Positions 13,101 through 22,784 of a stretch of 64,000 nucleotides of DNA are shown in pieces. The notes below the pieces were generated by a model. The model was not told where the DNA came from, made no database searches, and was given only the letters and a program-made list of their open reading frames with translations. The first letter of the stretch is position 1; each line of letters begins with the position of its first letter. The stretch is from Escarpia spicata. Its lineage: Eukaryota; Annelida; Polychaeta; Sabellida; Siboglinidae. A program made the position numbers and the translations under genes. The stretch covers positions 24,788,362 through 24,852,361 of the forward strand of contig OZ023206.1 of the NCBI GenBank assembly GCA_963995525.1, read 5' to 3'.

Positions 13101-15791
13101 TCCACTCCTCATATGTGATCCGTTCCCGAACAGCGTTATCTTATTACTGAGCATCCCTAAACTACCACGTGTAAAAAACGTTCAGCTACAGAGCCGTATC
13201 GTAATGACATTTTTCAGCAGTGAGAAATCTGCACAAATCCGTGTGACTGTTTATGGACAGACGAAAAAACACTGTCCAGAATATAATCGACATTTAATCT
13301 GTTTTGGATACAACACACTTATATCATGTGGTGATGTCAGGAAAATCATTCAAGGTAATGTTTAATATTTACAGAACTTTTCCGAATTGTCAGATAAGTA
13401 ACTAAAATTATATGGTAACTTGATGTTTAAACACAAATTCTACAAGACTAGTGTGTTTAATGATACGTATATAATGTTATAGTTTTGTTTACAATGGTAA
13501 TATAAATTTCATAAACACAGTTTTAGACGGAATACTTACTACAATTTCCTGTTGACAAATGATTACTTTCTCCGATTCGTCAGTTGTATCCTTCCTGGAA
13601 ATAGCTGAGCCAATCACATTAATAGCGCTGTAGATTTTTATTTACGTCGAATAGACATTGTACCTTAAAATGTTGTGTTCTATTTTGCTGATAATAGTTG
13701 TTGTGAAGGTGTTTGTGAATATAGTGCAGTCTCGTTAATCTAGATAAGATAAACCAGAAAATGTGGCATCTGGACATCATTTCACAGAAATCAGTACACC
13801 ACAATGTATGCAGGATTCGTTTATGTAGAAAACTAGTTAATCCAGACACATACACAAAGTGTTCAGATTATCGAGGTTCAACTGTTTTGATCACTACTCT
13901 TTTAATCCAGACTCTCACAGTTCATCCATGTTTTTGAGATCTGACAGACCCTTAGCAAGAATTGTAAAATTTTCCAGTTTACCTCTTCTCAGTTTTCATT
14001 TACCCGTTATGCATATGAAACCCAGTTCCACATGTATCGATAGTTAATTGAGAGTGATTAGCCATCGGAATGTACATATAAAAACAAAAGCATCGCATAT
14101 AAATAATGCTAATAATAATGTTAATATAATTATTATATATACAGTATATATATATATATATATATAATATTAAATAGTCATTATACTGGCCAGCAATGAC
14201 TATAACATTAACAGTATCGCAATCATCCGACAGAAATCAATATCAGTGCCTAGCTGCTGTGAAATACCAGCCAATATTTATGATGGAAACTAATAAGTTG
14301 TAATACAAGGTCCATTTTATCACACCGCACACACTGTTTTGACATTGTTATTAGGAGAAAAAATCAAGTTACGATCCCACACAAAATCATGATATCTGAA
14401 AAATTAAACCATCTAAGTATCAAAATTCCCTTTAGGCCACACCAATTTAATTGTTAGGATTACAGACTTTTTGTTAGGGACAATAGGAATAAAATAAAAG
14501 TCATTGCACGAGAAAGGTGTTTTGTGTAAATACATTAATTGTCATATGAGCCATACAGGACATTAGTAAAAATTATTTAGCCTTGTATCATAACTTACTA
14601 GACACATACTTTTATGAAAGTTTAGTCAAACTTGAAGTCTATTAGAATTTAGAATAACAAATACTGATATCATTATGGAGTGTTAACATTACAGCCATAA
14701 ATGTGTAGATTAGAGGTAGGATATATCTTGCTGTGATAATATTAATTTTACTGGCATAATTAGGAATTGATTGTCGTACCTCCAAATATAACTACTTTAT
14801 TCTATTCCGAAGTAATGCAATGCGATGCTGACATTGAAGAGAGCATCTACAACATGTTTTCCCAACGTGTTCAGATTTTTGCATGTAGACAGAATGAGTA
14901 GCGCATTAAACATGTGTTGCGAGTTGGCAGTTTATTTTCTTTATTGCTATTTTGTATCGTGTCTAAAATGTCAGCCTTCGGGTTGCCTTTTTGCTTCATT
15001 TCGGTGGCACTAACATTGGTATCGCTCAAGAAAATAATATTTAATGTATTAAACGTTGAATTGCTCATGTACCATCCACAAGGACTCTCGCTGTCATTTC
15101 GACAACAATCCGCACATTCGACTCTAACACATACTTTCGATATCAAAGCGGCATCGCTACAAACATGGGAAATGACATTGTTGATCGTGTCGGACAATTT
15201 AAATTTTGTTACTTCCGTTTTGGAAGCAGCACCAAACTTAAATTTCTTGATACAAAACCACACTGCAGCGTCTGGTTCAGCCGTGGTTCAGATCAATTAA
15301 TGACAAGTTGGACTTTCGCGGATTCGTTGGATCATACACCAAAGATGCGCGACAACCAATGAAACAATGTTTAGCATACAATGTTCGATATGATGCGTAT
15401 GTGCTCGATGAATCGATACAAAATCATAGGTTCGGCATTTCGATCAAAAATAAAAGTTCAAAATTGCAATTTTATTTTTATTTCTGTATTGGCCAAAACA
15501 ATTTTGGCGGGTTTGTAATCCGAATAATCAAATTGGTGTCGCCATATTTGAAAAAGAAAAAACAGTTCCCATAACGGGACAACAATTCCCTGGCCATGGA
15601 CCTCACCCCTGAGGTAGATCTATAATGCTTCTTTTCTCATCCTTCCAGGAGTGCCAGACTTTGTTGACAAGATGCATCAGTCAGCGAAGCGGCTTCACGA
15701 ACAGCAAACGAAGAAGCCAGTGACAGGCCGACAGTCGACCGGCGACAACGGCAGACACGACAACAAAGGTGGTGACAAAGTGCCCATGTGA
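466..15791 (+). CDS. STARD7: STARD7, START-domain lipid transfer protein (3' half, five coding exons)
   Basis: Join 466-576, 5373-5417, 6906-7043, 10848-10932 and 15649-15791. All junctions are GT-AG and in phase, giving about 173 C-terminal residues. The exons contain family-typical strings in order: RKTWDKLVIKL, YPMYSREYVY, a region around NQMMVLMS and SQMVIKSH, NGFDYILTYYDNP, and GVPDFVDKMH. This order matches the middle and end of the START domain of vertebrate STARD7. In vertebrates STARD7 moves phosphatidylcholine to mitochondria and supports mitochondrial membrane and coenzyme Q homeostasis. The mitochondrial targeting sequence and the first part of the START domain must lie left of position 1. 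After the domain a short, Lys/Gly/Asp-rich tail ends at TGA 15789-15791, but that stop overlaps a GTGAGT donor, so the true C-terminus is uncertain. Introns are 1.5 to 4.8 kb and full of repeats. The family call is very secure; the last exon is not. Confidence 0.93.
715..835 (+). mobile_element. tRNA-derived SINE
   Basis: There is an A-box-like GTGCTCAGCGGGAAGAGC at 729-746 and a perfect B box GGTTCGAATCC at 773-783, with an anticodon-arm-like stem between. It is followed by CCTTGGGCAAG (801-811), a string also found in the L2-related 3' part of MIR/CORE SINEs. The acceptor arms do not pair, so this is not a tRNA gene. The 3' end is approximate. Confidence 0.65.
1968..4297 (+). mobile_element. 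Degenerate non-LTR retrotransposon (endonuclease to early reverse transcriptase)
   Basis: Broken frames carry recognisable pieces in order. They are an AP-endonuclease fragment (LGDFNRHLD, 1968-2341), a linker (RYLERVWCKSRSPLDRLRY, 3437-3840), an early RT part (SRPNK-like start, DPIPTILLK, FPDDFKDAHVTPLLKK, 3850-4150) and RT motif A (LLDLSAAFDTI, ending near 4291). This order is that of CR1/L2/Rex-like elements; I do not assign a clade. A TTAA-flanked element (2346-3262) interrupts it, and stops and frameshifts show it is dead. After 4297 the sequence changes to a different repeat. Confidence 0.8.
2346..3262. mobile_element. Non-autonomous TTAA-flanked DNA transposon inside the LINE
   Basis: Flanked by TTAA at 2342-2345 and 3263-3266. 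The terminal inverted repeats begin AGGCCATATC at both ends and match about 13 bp with one mismatch. TTAA targeting is typical of piggyBac-type elements. There is no transposase ORF in its 917 bp. Taking one TTAA plus the insert out restores the frame of the host LINE, which supports the exact boundaries. Confidence 0.75.
5018..5033 (+). promoter_or_regulatory. CTCF-like motif in a STARD7 intron
   Basis: TTCACTAGGTGGCAGC matches the CTCF core CCNNNAGGNGGCRG at all but one position. A 17-bp match recurs at 60,681-60,697. Confidence 0.35.
5130..5192. repeat. Perfect 24-bp inverted repeat (hairpin)
   Basis: The arms at 5130-5153 and 5169-5192 are perfectly complementary and separated by 15 bases. 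The RNA of either strand would form a 24-bp stem. It lies in the STARD7 intron 180 bases before exon B. It could be a small-RNA hairpin or a very short foldback element. Confidence 0.9.
5373..5417 (+). CDS. STARD7: STARD7 coding exon B (45-bp micro-exon)
   Basis: 15 codons, YPMYSREYVYIRKQL, between acceptor GATTACAG and donor GTAAGT. Both neighbouring junctions are also phase 0, so skipping this exon would keep the frame while deleting a START-domain strand. The following intron turns into a 32-bp minisatellite five bases after the exon end. Confidence 0.92.
5423..6412 (+). repeat. 32-bp minisatellite, about 31 copies
   Basis: The unit begins TGGCTTCATTCATGGTG and ends in variants CTCTCC, CTCCCC or CTCCCG. 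Spacing is almost perfectly 32 bp over 990 bp. Because 32 is not divisible by 3, and the unit has no stop, all three plus-strand frames stay open for 300 codons or more. These are not genes. The array starts five bases after the exon B donor. Confidence 0.97.
6450..6706. mobile_element. Foldback / MITE-like inverted repeat
   Basis: The left arm (GATACTGGCACTTTTC, later ACTGCAGCGTATCC) and the reverse complement of the right arm (GATACACTGGCACTATTC, later ACTGCAGCGTATACGC) match in the same order over about 90 bp. No ORF belongs to it. The exact ends and target duplication are not resolved. Confidence 0.5.
6830..6890 (+). repeat. Retroelement 3'-end remnant (GCGCTTTGAGC / TGCGCTATATA type)
   Basis: AAAGCGCTTTGAGCAG followed by GGATACTGCGCTATATAC is a common LINE/SINE 3'-end pattern. 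It sits directly before the acceptor of exon C. Related copies in reverse orientation are at 33,404-33,462 and 58,219-58,283. Confidence 0.55.
6906..7043 (+). CDS. STARD7: STARD7 coding exon C (START domain)
   Basis: 138 bp, 46 codons, phase 0 on both sides, from IDEENQMMVLMS to HTTFEE. The acceptor is TTTTGTAG and the donor GTGAGT. The SQMVIKSH string aligns with the STARD7 core. A LINE-type 3' tail remnant lies immediately upstream and may supply part of the polypyrimidine tract. Confidence 0.93.
7184..8840. mobile_element. Harbinger-like MITE, split by a hAT element
   Basis: Outer parts 7184-7219 and 8684-8840 together match the MITE at 20,542-20,779. They share a GGGATCATCTC start, then AAATTACTTTCATCTGG, a central TTTGTAAACA segment and a TTTAATCTGATAT stretch. 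The right end diverges before its inverted repeat. The 1,464-bp hAT element lies inside. Confidence 0.6.
7220..8683 (+). mobile_element. Decayed hAT transposon with transposase fragments
   Basis: Ends CAGGGATGAG and CTCATCCCTG form 10-bp perfect inverted repeats, flanked by the 6-bp direct repeat TATCAG (7214-7219 and 8684-8689). Inside, an N-terminal fragment from 7594 (MANRRFVVRQDKCC, then YCLWCEADVNY with a zinc CxxC) is followed out of frame by a C-terminal fragment to 8285. That fragment contains WWATIF, FPALSKLVAAMMSCFHGPQVE and a FNTTQTVKYSL end, like the hAT dimerisation region. A Lys-rich tail continues in another frame to TAA 8447-8449. The catalytic core is missing, so it is a deletion derivative. 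It lies in the intron after STARD7 exon C. Confidence 0.75.
9599..9663. repeat. 28-bp inverted repeat with one mismatch (hairpin)
   Basis: Arms 9599-9626 and 9636-9663 pair over 28 bp with one mismatch and a 9-base loop. The size and near-perfect pairing resemble a small-RNA precursor or a minimal palindromic transposon. It is in a STARD7 intron and transcribed with it. Confidence 0.85.
10052..10121. repeat. (CA)n microsatellite
   Basis: About 35 uninterrupted CA units in a STARD7 intron. Open frames across it on both strands are artefacts of the repeat. Confidence 0.97.
10848..10932 (+). CDS. STARD7: STARD7 coding exon D (START domain)
   Basis: 85 bp, 28 codons plus one base, encoding NGFDYILTYYDNP through YNWMAST. 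The acceptor is TTGTTTTCAG and the donor GTCAGT. It leaves one base (G) that combines with GA of the next exon to give Gly. A 28-bp minisatellite begins about 110 bases after the donor. Confidence 0.93.
11045..12390. repeat. 28-bp minisatellite, about 40 or more copies
   Basis: The unit is built from TGCCACACATTGTCACATG and TTGACATGG/A. Some units are short by one or by 13-14 bases, and copies degenerate after about 12,070. Each unit carries the near-palindrome TGTCACATGTTGACA, so the array can fold or cruciform at many points. It begins about 110 bases after the exon D donor. The 71-residue minus-strand frame at 11,492-11,707 is an artefact. Confidence 0.95.
12391..13726. other. STARD7 intron, no feature seen
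   Basis: Unique-looking intron sequence with short open frames on both strands that show no family resemblance. Confidence 0.6.
13727..13884. mobile_element. Pogo/Tigger-like MITE remnant
   Basis: The left end reads CAGTCTCGTTAATCTAGAT and the reverse complement of the right end CAGTTGAACCTCGATAATCTG; both resemble pogo/Tigger ends. Internal TTAATCCAGA repeats point the same way. TA duplications are not clear, so this is tentative. Confidence 0.4.
13885..15648. other. STARD7 intron; (TA)n at about 14,140-14,166
   Basis: Mostly AT-rich sequence. Between 14,871 and 15,574 long overlapping open frames occur on both strands, but none resembles a known family. Confidence 0.5.
15649..15791 (+). 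CDS. STARD7: STARD7 coding exon E, with in-frame stop
   Basis: Acceptor ATCCTTCCAG, then the rest of the Gly codon and VPDFVDKMHQSAKRLHEQQ, which corresponds to the C-terminal helix of the START domain. A polar tail of about 30 residues follows, ending KVPM and TGA. The TGA lies inside GTGAGT at 15788-15793, a near-consensus donor, so this exon may be spliced at 15787 in some or all transcripts. Confidence 0.88.
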
Positions 15792-16337
15792 GTGTCACTG
15801 TCGGAGTAAGTGTGTCACAATGTCGGAGCAATGTCAGTGTCACAGTGTCAGAGACGTGACGTCGGAGAAGACATACACCATAGATGCCTTCCGGCTGCCA
15901 AAACCCGCACCACAGGATAGAGAAACTGTTGCTGCTATGCACTTAACGCCTTATTCTACACACCTTTGTTATCGTCGTGTTAACAGTGCCTTGAGGATCG
16001 CATACGCTGTGCATATACGATATATGTCTGTATCTTGTGTATATATATATATCTGTATCATTGCAAATGATTCGTTCGTGCTGAAATTGGTGCTCTTCGC
16101 TGAACTCGGTGATTGAATCATGGGAAAGATCGCTGCGAAGATAGTCCGATTCTTGGCGCCATTCGCTGTCGGCTTGGCTCAGTTCGATGGATTTGAGTGA
16201 TTGCGATGATAAAGCGATTTTAATTACTCTCTGTATCAGAGATCCCTGATAAACTGCACAAACACACGTGGTGTTTACATTCGACCCATTCGAGTGCTGC
16301 AGAAGGTAGCGGAGAGAATGGCCACGTAATGTGTAGC

Positions 16338-16560
16338 ATGGCTGATCTCATGACTGGTAAGGCTGATCACATGACAGGTGACATGATAAATTACATGACT
16401 GGTGACATGATAGATCACATGACTGGTGGCATGATAGATCACGACAGGTGGCATGGCAGGTGACATGATAAATCACAACTGATGGCACAAATAATCATGT
16501 TAGCATGACCGATCACACGACTGATCTCATGACTGATCACATGACCAATCACATGACTGA
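16338..16560. repeat. Imperfect roughly 24-bp minisatellite
   Basis: Repeats of CATGACTGGTGACATGATAGATCA with many variants, between the STARD7 stop and the possible alternative exon. Confidence 0.85.
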
Positions 16561-16589
16561 CTGGTGACTTCCATCTGCCTCCCTTTCAG

Positions 16590-16653
16590 ACAAAACAACT
16601 TGGCCCATGTACTTCAGCCACGCATTCGGGATACCCACCAACGGGATACGTAG
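16590..16653 (+). CDS. STARD7: Possible alternative last exon of STARD7
   Basis: A good polypyrimidine tract and acceptor (CTCCCTTTCAG) precede 16590. If exon E ends at 15787, the phase fits: AT plus A gives Ile, then QNNLAHVLQPRIRDTHQRDT and TAG at 16651-16653. The last codons run into a 20-bp tandem repeat. No homology supports the tail; it rests only on splice sites and phase. Confidence 0.4.
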
Positions 16654-16745
16654 CCCACCCATGGGACACAAAGCCCACCCATGGGTCACGTAGCCCACAC
16701 ATGGGATACGAAGCCCACCTATAATACATGTATCCCACCCACGGG
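16628..16745. repeat. 20-bp tandem repeat, about six copies
   Basis: The unit is about AGCCCACCCATGGGATACGT. The possible alternative STARD7 exon ends inside it and takes its TAG from the repeat. Confidence 0.85.
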
Positions 16746-16967
16746 ACAACTCCCAGAAGGGTTACAACCTCCCTCGCTTGTAGCGTCATGGCTGTGGAGA
16801 ATACAGCCACCATTCAAGCGTGGTTCATAGGTCGCATAGTTGGTTACCAGGGGAATGTAAAATCAATGCCTGAAGTGTCGTTTACAACTGTTGACATTTA
16901 TTTACCTGTTCGTACAGTGCATGCTAATTCTCAGACCCACTACCCTGCTCCTGAATTTGTACTTTAA

Positions 16968-17875
16968 AATGTCGATAATTTTCCAGATTGAAAGTCACGT
17001 GTAGGTGTATAACAGTGTTAGATACGATAAAGACAGTGACAGCAAACGTTACAAAAACAAACATTTATTTACAATCACAGTGCTTTAGAGCTTATGTAGT
17101 TCACATGTAACTAACACTTTATAATTAATATGTGGATGTTGACAGGCTCCCCTTTCATGTGCCTTGTACGAATAGGTAAATGTCTACAGTTGTGAATGAC
17201 CCCTTAGTGACAACGTGACAGGTTGAAGGTTTAGGGCGGTGTGGTTTGAATGCAGATACATGCTGACATAAAGAACAGAAATGTCAGGATAGATATTTTA
17301 CTGACATACCTTGAGACTTCTTCCATACTTTTCAACTCTCTGTTAGTCTTCGGACACTTCCATTTCTCTCACCTCAGATGTCAGTTTTATATACTGTATG
17401 TAACAGAACAATGCCCACGCTGTTCCAGTAGCTATCTGTTTGCTGGTCATGTCAGCACCTTCTTTACTGATTTCGTTGCTAGTCATGAAGATAGTTTGGT
17501 GCATTGGAATTACAAATTTGGTTGCTCGTAATTCCCGGAATTTAATAGAAGTCGAAGTGTGGGAAGGCTGTGTGAATGACGTCAAGCCGTGGCCTATGCC
17601 TGTCTAACACAGGAAATTGCGTTCTATTTTGGTGGCCCTGACAGTGTATCGTGAAGGTTTGATCACAGTTTGGTATTCATATGGAATACAACAATACAGC
17701 ACCTTCAAACAGTCCTCACTATAAAGCCCTGTTTGTCCGCTGGGCATCTAAGAACAACTGTCGCCATCTGTAATCACGATGCAGTATCAGAAGAAACGTC
17801 CTATTTTTGTTTATCGTATGTGAAATGCTACAATAATTACATTGTAGTCTTTTGTTAGTGCTGAATGGAATACCT
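16968..17875. other. Intergenic stretch, no feature seen
   Basis: It could contain STARD7 3' UTR, but I noticed no AATAAA near either candidate stop. Confidence 0.5.
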
Positions 17876-18260
17876 GATCTGGTGGACTACCAAGGTAACC
17901 TGTGGTAGACTACCAAGGTAATATATGGTAGATTACTGAGGTAACCTGTGATAGACTACCAAGGTAACCTGTTGTGGACTACTAAGGTAACCTCTGACGG
18001 ACTATCAAGGTAACCTGTGTTAGACTACCAAGGTAACCTGTGGCGGACTACCAAGGTAACTTGTGTCGGATTACTAAGGTAACCTGTGCTAGACTACCAA
18101 GGTAACCTCTGACGGACTGTCAAGGTAACCTGTGCTAGACTACCAAGGTAACCTGTGGCAGACTACCAAGGTAACTTGTGTCAGATTACTAAGGTAACCT
18201 GTGCTGGATTAACAAAATAACCTGTACTATTCTACCATGGTAACCTGTGCTGGACTATTA
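17876..18260. repeat. 23-bp minisatellite, about 16 copies
   Basis: The unit is GACTACCAAGGTAACCTGTG plus three variable bases. It decays toward 18,260. Confidence 0.9.
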
Positions 18261-20538
18261 GGTAGTGTTTAGACCACACCTGTGGTAGGTGTGAATTGAG
18301 GATTGGGTAGAAATAGGTATTAGACACCAGAATCTAAACTAACCATCTCCCGAAAAACTGCACTTATTGTTCATAATCTGCAAAAACGTAGGACTTTGTT
18401 TTTGATTGACGTTTTAATGTTTTTCGTTCATAGACCAGTGCACTAGTATTCCTGGACTACGCACGTGTAGTTGTGACCCATTGTTGTGGTGGCCCAGTGT
18501 TGTGGTGGCCCAGTGTTGTGGTGCCCAGTGTTGGGTGCCTCTCTGTGGAGGCTGTGTGCCAACCGCCACATGAGTGTTGGTTTTGTGAGATCATGGTGGT
18601 CGATAAAGTCCTGGTTGCCACCCTCATTTCTAGTGTGACAGGCAGTACTGGAGTCTGGTGGTAATTAGGTCTCTCTCGACCACTGCTGGTTTCACTTCAC
18701 TGAAACAGCAGTGAGCAGATGACAAATTGTCCACGGCACAAACTGGCCTGTGCATTAATGCTGTCTCCATGAAAGACAGGATTTACATAGCCCCTTTCAA
18801 TTCATTATATTTTGCTTTTCCGTGTCTCAGAAATGTAATGCTGTAGCCCAGTAACCCTTGGTAACAACCTTTGTCCCAGTTAATGACCCCTGTAGGAGCC
18901 GGAATTCTGTCTGATAAAGTTCAAAGGTCAGTACACTAGTCTAGATTGAAGCACCTAGGTTTGACAAGAAGAAGGTGTCAGTTCGAGTAAAAATCCCTTA
19001 AAATTTTGTAAATTTGTTCAAGAAAAAAATGCAGAAAAATTACATAAAACTTAAGCACGCCAAAATAATGCAGGCATGCTATACACATAAAACATACAGA
19101 AATGTTATTATGCAATGAAAATGCAGAATTATAATGTATATGACCCATAAATACTCCCAATTGCCATTCTTCAGCGGCTGTATATATGTGACGTGTATGT
19201 TGCATTGATAGTGTCGCACAACCATAAGTTATTAATTATATGGTGTGGTTGCTTAAGATGGTTGCTTTTATGGGATTAGCTTAAGTTTGTGCAGGGTTTA
19301 TTCCACCTGAAAACATTGTACACCGAAGCCATACTTGCAGCAAAGGTAAATACGATAAAAACACTAAAATAATTGTGTATTAGGCACAGGTATCTGGTAC
19401 CTTCATGGTATAATTTTTCTTATACACAAAAATTATGAAAAGTTGTCGTTCGATGTGTCGTCAGTGTTACCCTTATGCACACTGAAGAGGTGTATGTTTG
19501 AAATGTGCCAATATCGTATGGTGAACTGTTGGGTTGTTTGAATGTTTGTGACAAGCTGTACATAAGATGACACTGTTGAAATCACCGACAGTAACTTGTC
19601 ATAGAATAGTGTCGGCAAACATTTTTTTTAATAGACAAATTTAGGCTGCACACTATTCTTGTGACAGGTAAATGTTGTGTCTAAGTTTTCCTTTGGTCTG
19701 CCCTAAAATAAGTGGTGGGAAGTGGACTCTCAAAAACAGGTGCCACCCCCTCCCCCCACAAATGTAGCCTTGTTTGCACCACAGTCTGACTGTATTGTGA
19801 TATTCATGTGTTTAATGTACCTCGTCAGAGGTATGTTGTTTCGTGAGGTATGTCATGATGCCCTTTGCACCACAGCATAATAAAACCTTCGTTTCTCAAT
19901 GCTTTGGTTGTTGCAATTTTCTGTAGTATTACTGCAAACAATGTAATTGTTTTATCACAAATTATGTTACGTAGTAGTATCTACACTGAACTCTCGTTAA
20001 AGGATTCCAGTGATAATTTCTCTGGCGTTGTTTTGGAAGTTTTTGAATGAGTGCTGTTTGAAAATATAAACTGACAAAGACTTCATTGATATATATATTC
20101 TACGCAAACTCTCCCAGATACAATGTACCGTGTTTGACGTGTTTAATTTAAAAGTTTAATATATTTGGCACCGTCTCGTGCAGAATTAAGTTATCTTTAA
20201 GATAAGCACAAATTACAATGTTAGGAAACAAAGTACAAAAACTTAAATGCAAAAAACTAGATGCACATATATCTTGGTGAGTTTGTGCACGCTGTCCGGG
20301 GATTCAGAGCGCGGTTCATAAAATCACGGGAGGCCTGAAGGGTTAAAAGGAACGGCTGTCAACAATTTCTAATATCCATGGACAACGTTTATCAGGTTCA
20401 GACATTTCTAAAATGATGTGATGGACGTACTATTAACACCAATACAATTATGTTCCCTCCGCATGTAAATATGATATTCACCCAAAACATTCCAATTAAT
20501 CTTGGGCATCAGCACACCGCACACACAAGGAAGACTTG
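18261..20538. other. Intergenic stretch, only weak repeats
   Basis: A short GTTGTGGTGGCCCA repeat lies at 18,482-18,535. I see no exon with convincing splice sites or homology. Confidence 0.5.
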
Positions 20539-20541
20539 TAA

Positions 20542-20779
20542 GGATCATCTCGGAACATTAATATCAGATTAAATTACTTTCATTTTGGGAATGGGTGTCC
20601 GAGGCAGTTTCGCTAGGCTTCAGACATCAATATTTTACGCTTCGCGCCAATACTGTTAATGTACTGATATCATCATATCAATCATTGTTTACAAGCTCTC
20701 ATCTGGGAATAGGGGGGGGCTGAGGCCAGATGAATGTAATTTCATCTGATATCAGACATCGACGTTATGAGATGGTCCC
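20542..20779. mobile_element. Harbinger-like MITE, 238 bp
   Basis: Flanked by TAA on both sides (20539-20541 and 20780-20782). The terminal inverted repeats start GGATCATCTC and GGGACCATCTC and stay related over about 40 bp, to AAATTAC. TAA target duplications and GG-starting ends are typical of PIF/Harbinger. A second copy is at 7184-8840. Confidence 0.7.
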
Positions 20780-20782
20780 TAA

Positions 20783-22593
20783 GAGCTTACAGGATTTGCA
20801 CATGCAAAATAATTAAATACACACCAGTATCTGCATTTATAAAATAACAATTAAAATAATATGAATTCAGAAAAACTGTTCACACAATGTTGCGACCGTG
20901 CTATTTTTGACACATCAGTGGAATTATGATCTCAAATGGTTCTTTTGTAAAGCGTAGCTCCCGTGAATCGTCCAAGATGGTGGCAGAGTAGCTAAAATAA
21001 TGGGGCAATGCAACCAATCATTTGTGCTACTCTGCCAGCTGTCAAGTATGATCAGCACAGGATGCATGTAGCAAAGGTACTGTTTTATATTGATTTCATA
21101 TGCCTAAAGTTAGGACTCCATATGTAGGGAGACACATACGGATGTGGAATGGAGAATACATATCGGAGACGTCATGTTTCGGAGTTTCCTATTCCGATTC
21201 CTGTGCAGATACGATTCGAATCTCTACATGGAGCAATTCAATTTGCCGCATCCGCATGAAAAACTCATCCACCTATGTACTTATGGACCTACATATATTA
21301 ATTTCCACTGGACACTAGATTTACTGTTTAGCCACAGTAACTATAACAAAACTGCGTATTTTTGGGATTTGCAGACTTGGTAATAAGCTACTTTCATATT
21401 TAATCCCTGGGAGTATTTGAGAATGTCAAAGTGTAGTGCTTACCTGTGTAAATGTGGTCAGCTCCAAGCTTAATTAAATAACCACCTGCCATGTTTTTTA
21501 CAGGTCACTTCCACGCAATGACCGTAATCATGTTAAAAAATGTTGATATAGCATGAAGTTATGAATGCATAACTACACTGCTTTATTGAATAGAGCATAT
21601 TGCATGCGTATTTAATAATGTTTTCTAGTTAGATGCTCTCAAATTTTAAGGTCAGATTTTTTTCTTGCGACAGGAATATTTTAGGGTAGGTAGGTATTTT
21701 AATGGATTTTTTGTCAAATATTTGTCACCCACAATTTCTTCAAAAAACATTTCCTGTATTTTAACAAGTTTTATTGCAATCATAAACGTTATTTTTTTAT
21801 TTTTAAACAAACTGGGGCAATTCTATAGGAATTAATTTGCCATGAAGGTCAAACAACTGATGACATTTCTGTTTAGGTGAACATAGGCCAGTGATGAAGG
21901 ATTTTGCTGGCTGTCTGAGTTAAAGCTAAGCACATTACACAGTAGAGGGGTGTTCACTTTACAGAATTAGTTTAACATGAGTTTCAGACTGTGAGAGTTA
22001 ATTTCAAAGAAATTTTGCTACAGCCATTGCCATCATATCACTGATGTGCTGACAAAATTTCATCAAAATCACATACCTCCAGCTCTTTTAAAATGCCCAT
22101 CAATATTTACCAAAATAGCCACGTTTTGTTTATGTGAATAAAAATTACTCCACCAACTATACTTTTCTAAATATGCATCATTTCACAGCCAATATATGCT
22201 AGCTCTCACCCTGCCAATATGCCTGGTCCATTGCACTAATTTCCCATAGTTTCGTTCAGATTTACTAATAAGGTCAGTTCTTTTGTGCATAAATCCTCGG
22301 AAATAGAGCTCCGAGGCACATCAATACAAAAGGGTTAGTCAATCGCAGAATTGATAAGCCATATTAAAGTCTACTATATTAATCTCAAACACAACAGGAA
22401 GGTCAATTGTGATCTGACCCCTTGATACTGAATGTACCGAGGTACAGGCTACTGCAGCCAGCAACAGGGGCCAGATCAAATGTATAAACCTGCCCACAGC
22501 CTGAGGCATGGCAGTGACATTTTCTGTTTATTTTATTGGCCCTATCACTTGGTCCCAACATTAAGCCCGAGGGTCAGTCTTGTGACATTTACC
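20783..22593. other. Intergenic stretch, no feature seen
   Basis: AT-rich. I see no supported coding or structural element. Confidence 0.5.
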
Positions 22594-22674
22594 TAGGTCT
22601 CTATTTACCCACGTCTCTATTTACCCAGGTCTCTATTTACCCACGTCTCTATTTACCCATGTCTCTATTTACCT
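22594..22674. repeat. 16-bp tandem repeat, five copies
   Basis: The unit is GTCTCTATTTACCCAC with substitutions at its ends. Confidence 0.92.
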
Positions 22675-22784
22675 TGGCATTCATCACATCAAAAGACTGA
22701 GCGGCAATCATTCTGAGGCTCTACATGGTTGGCAGTTTAGTTAGTTAGTTTTTTGCTAATTAAATATATTACCGGAAATTGTAC

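Noticed and set aside
14871..15574. Overlapping 128-130 codon frames on both strands in a STARD7 intron
   Set aside because: No recognisable domain, no fitting splice sites, and similar openness on both strands.
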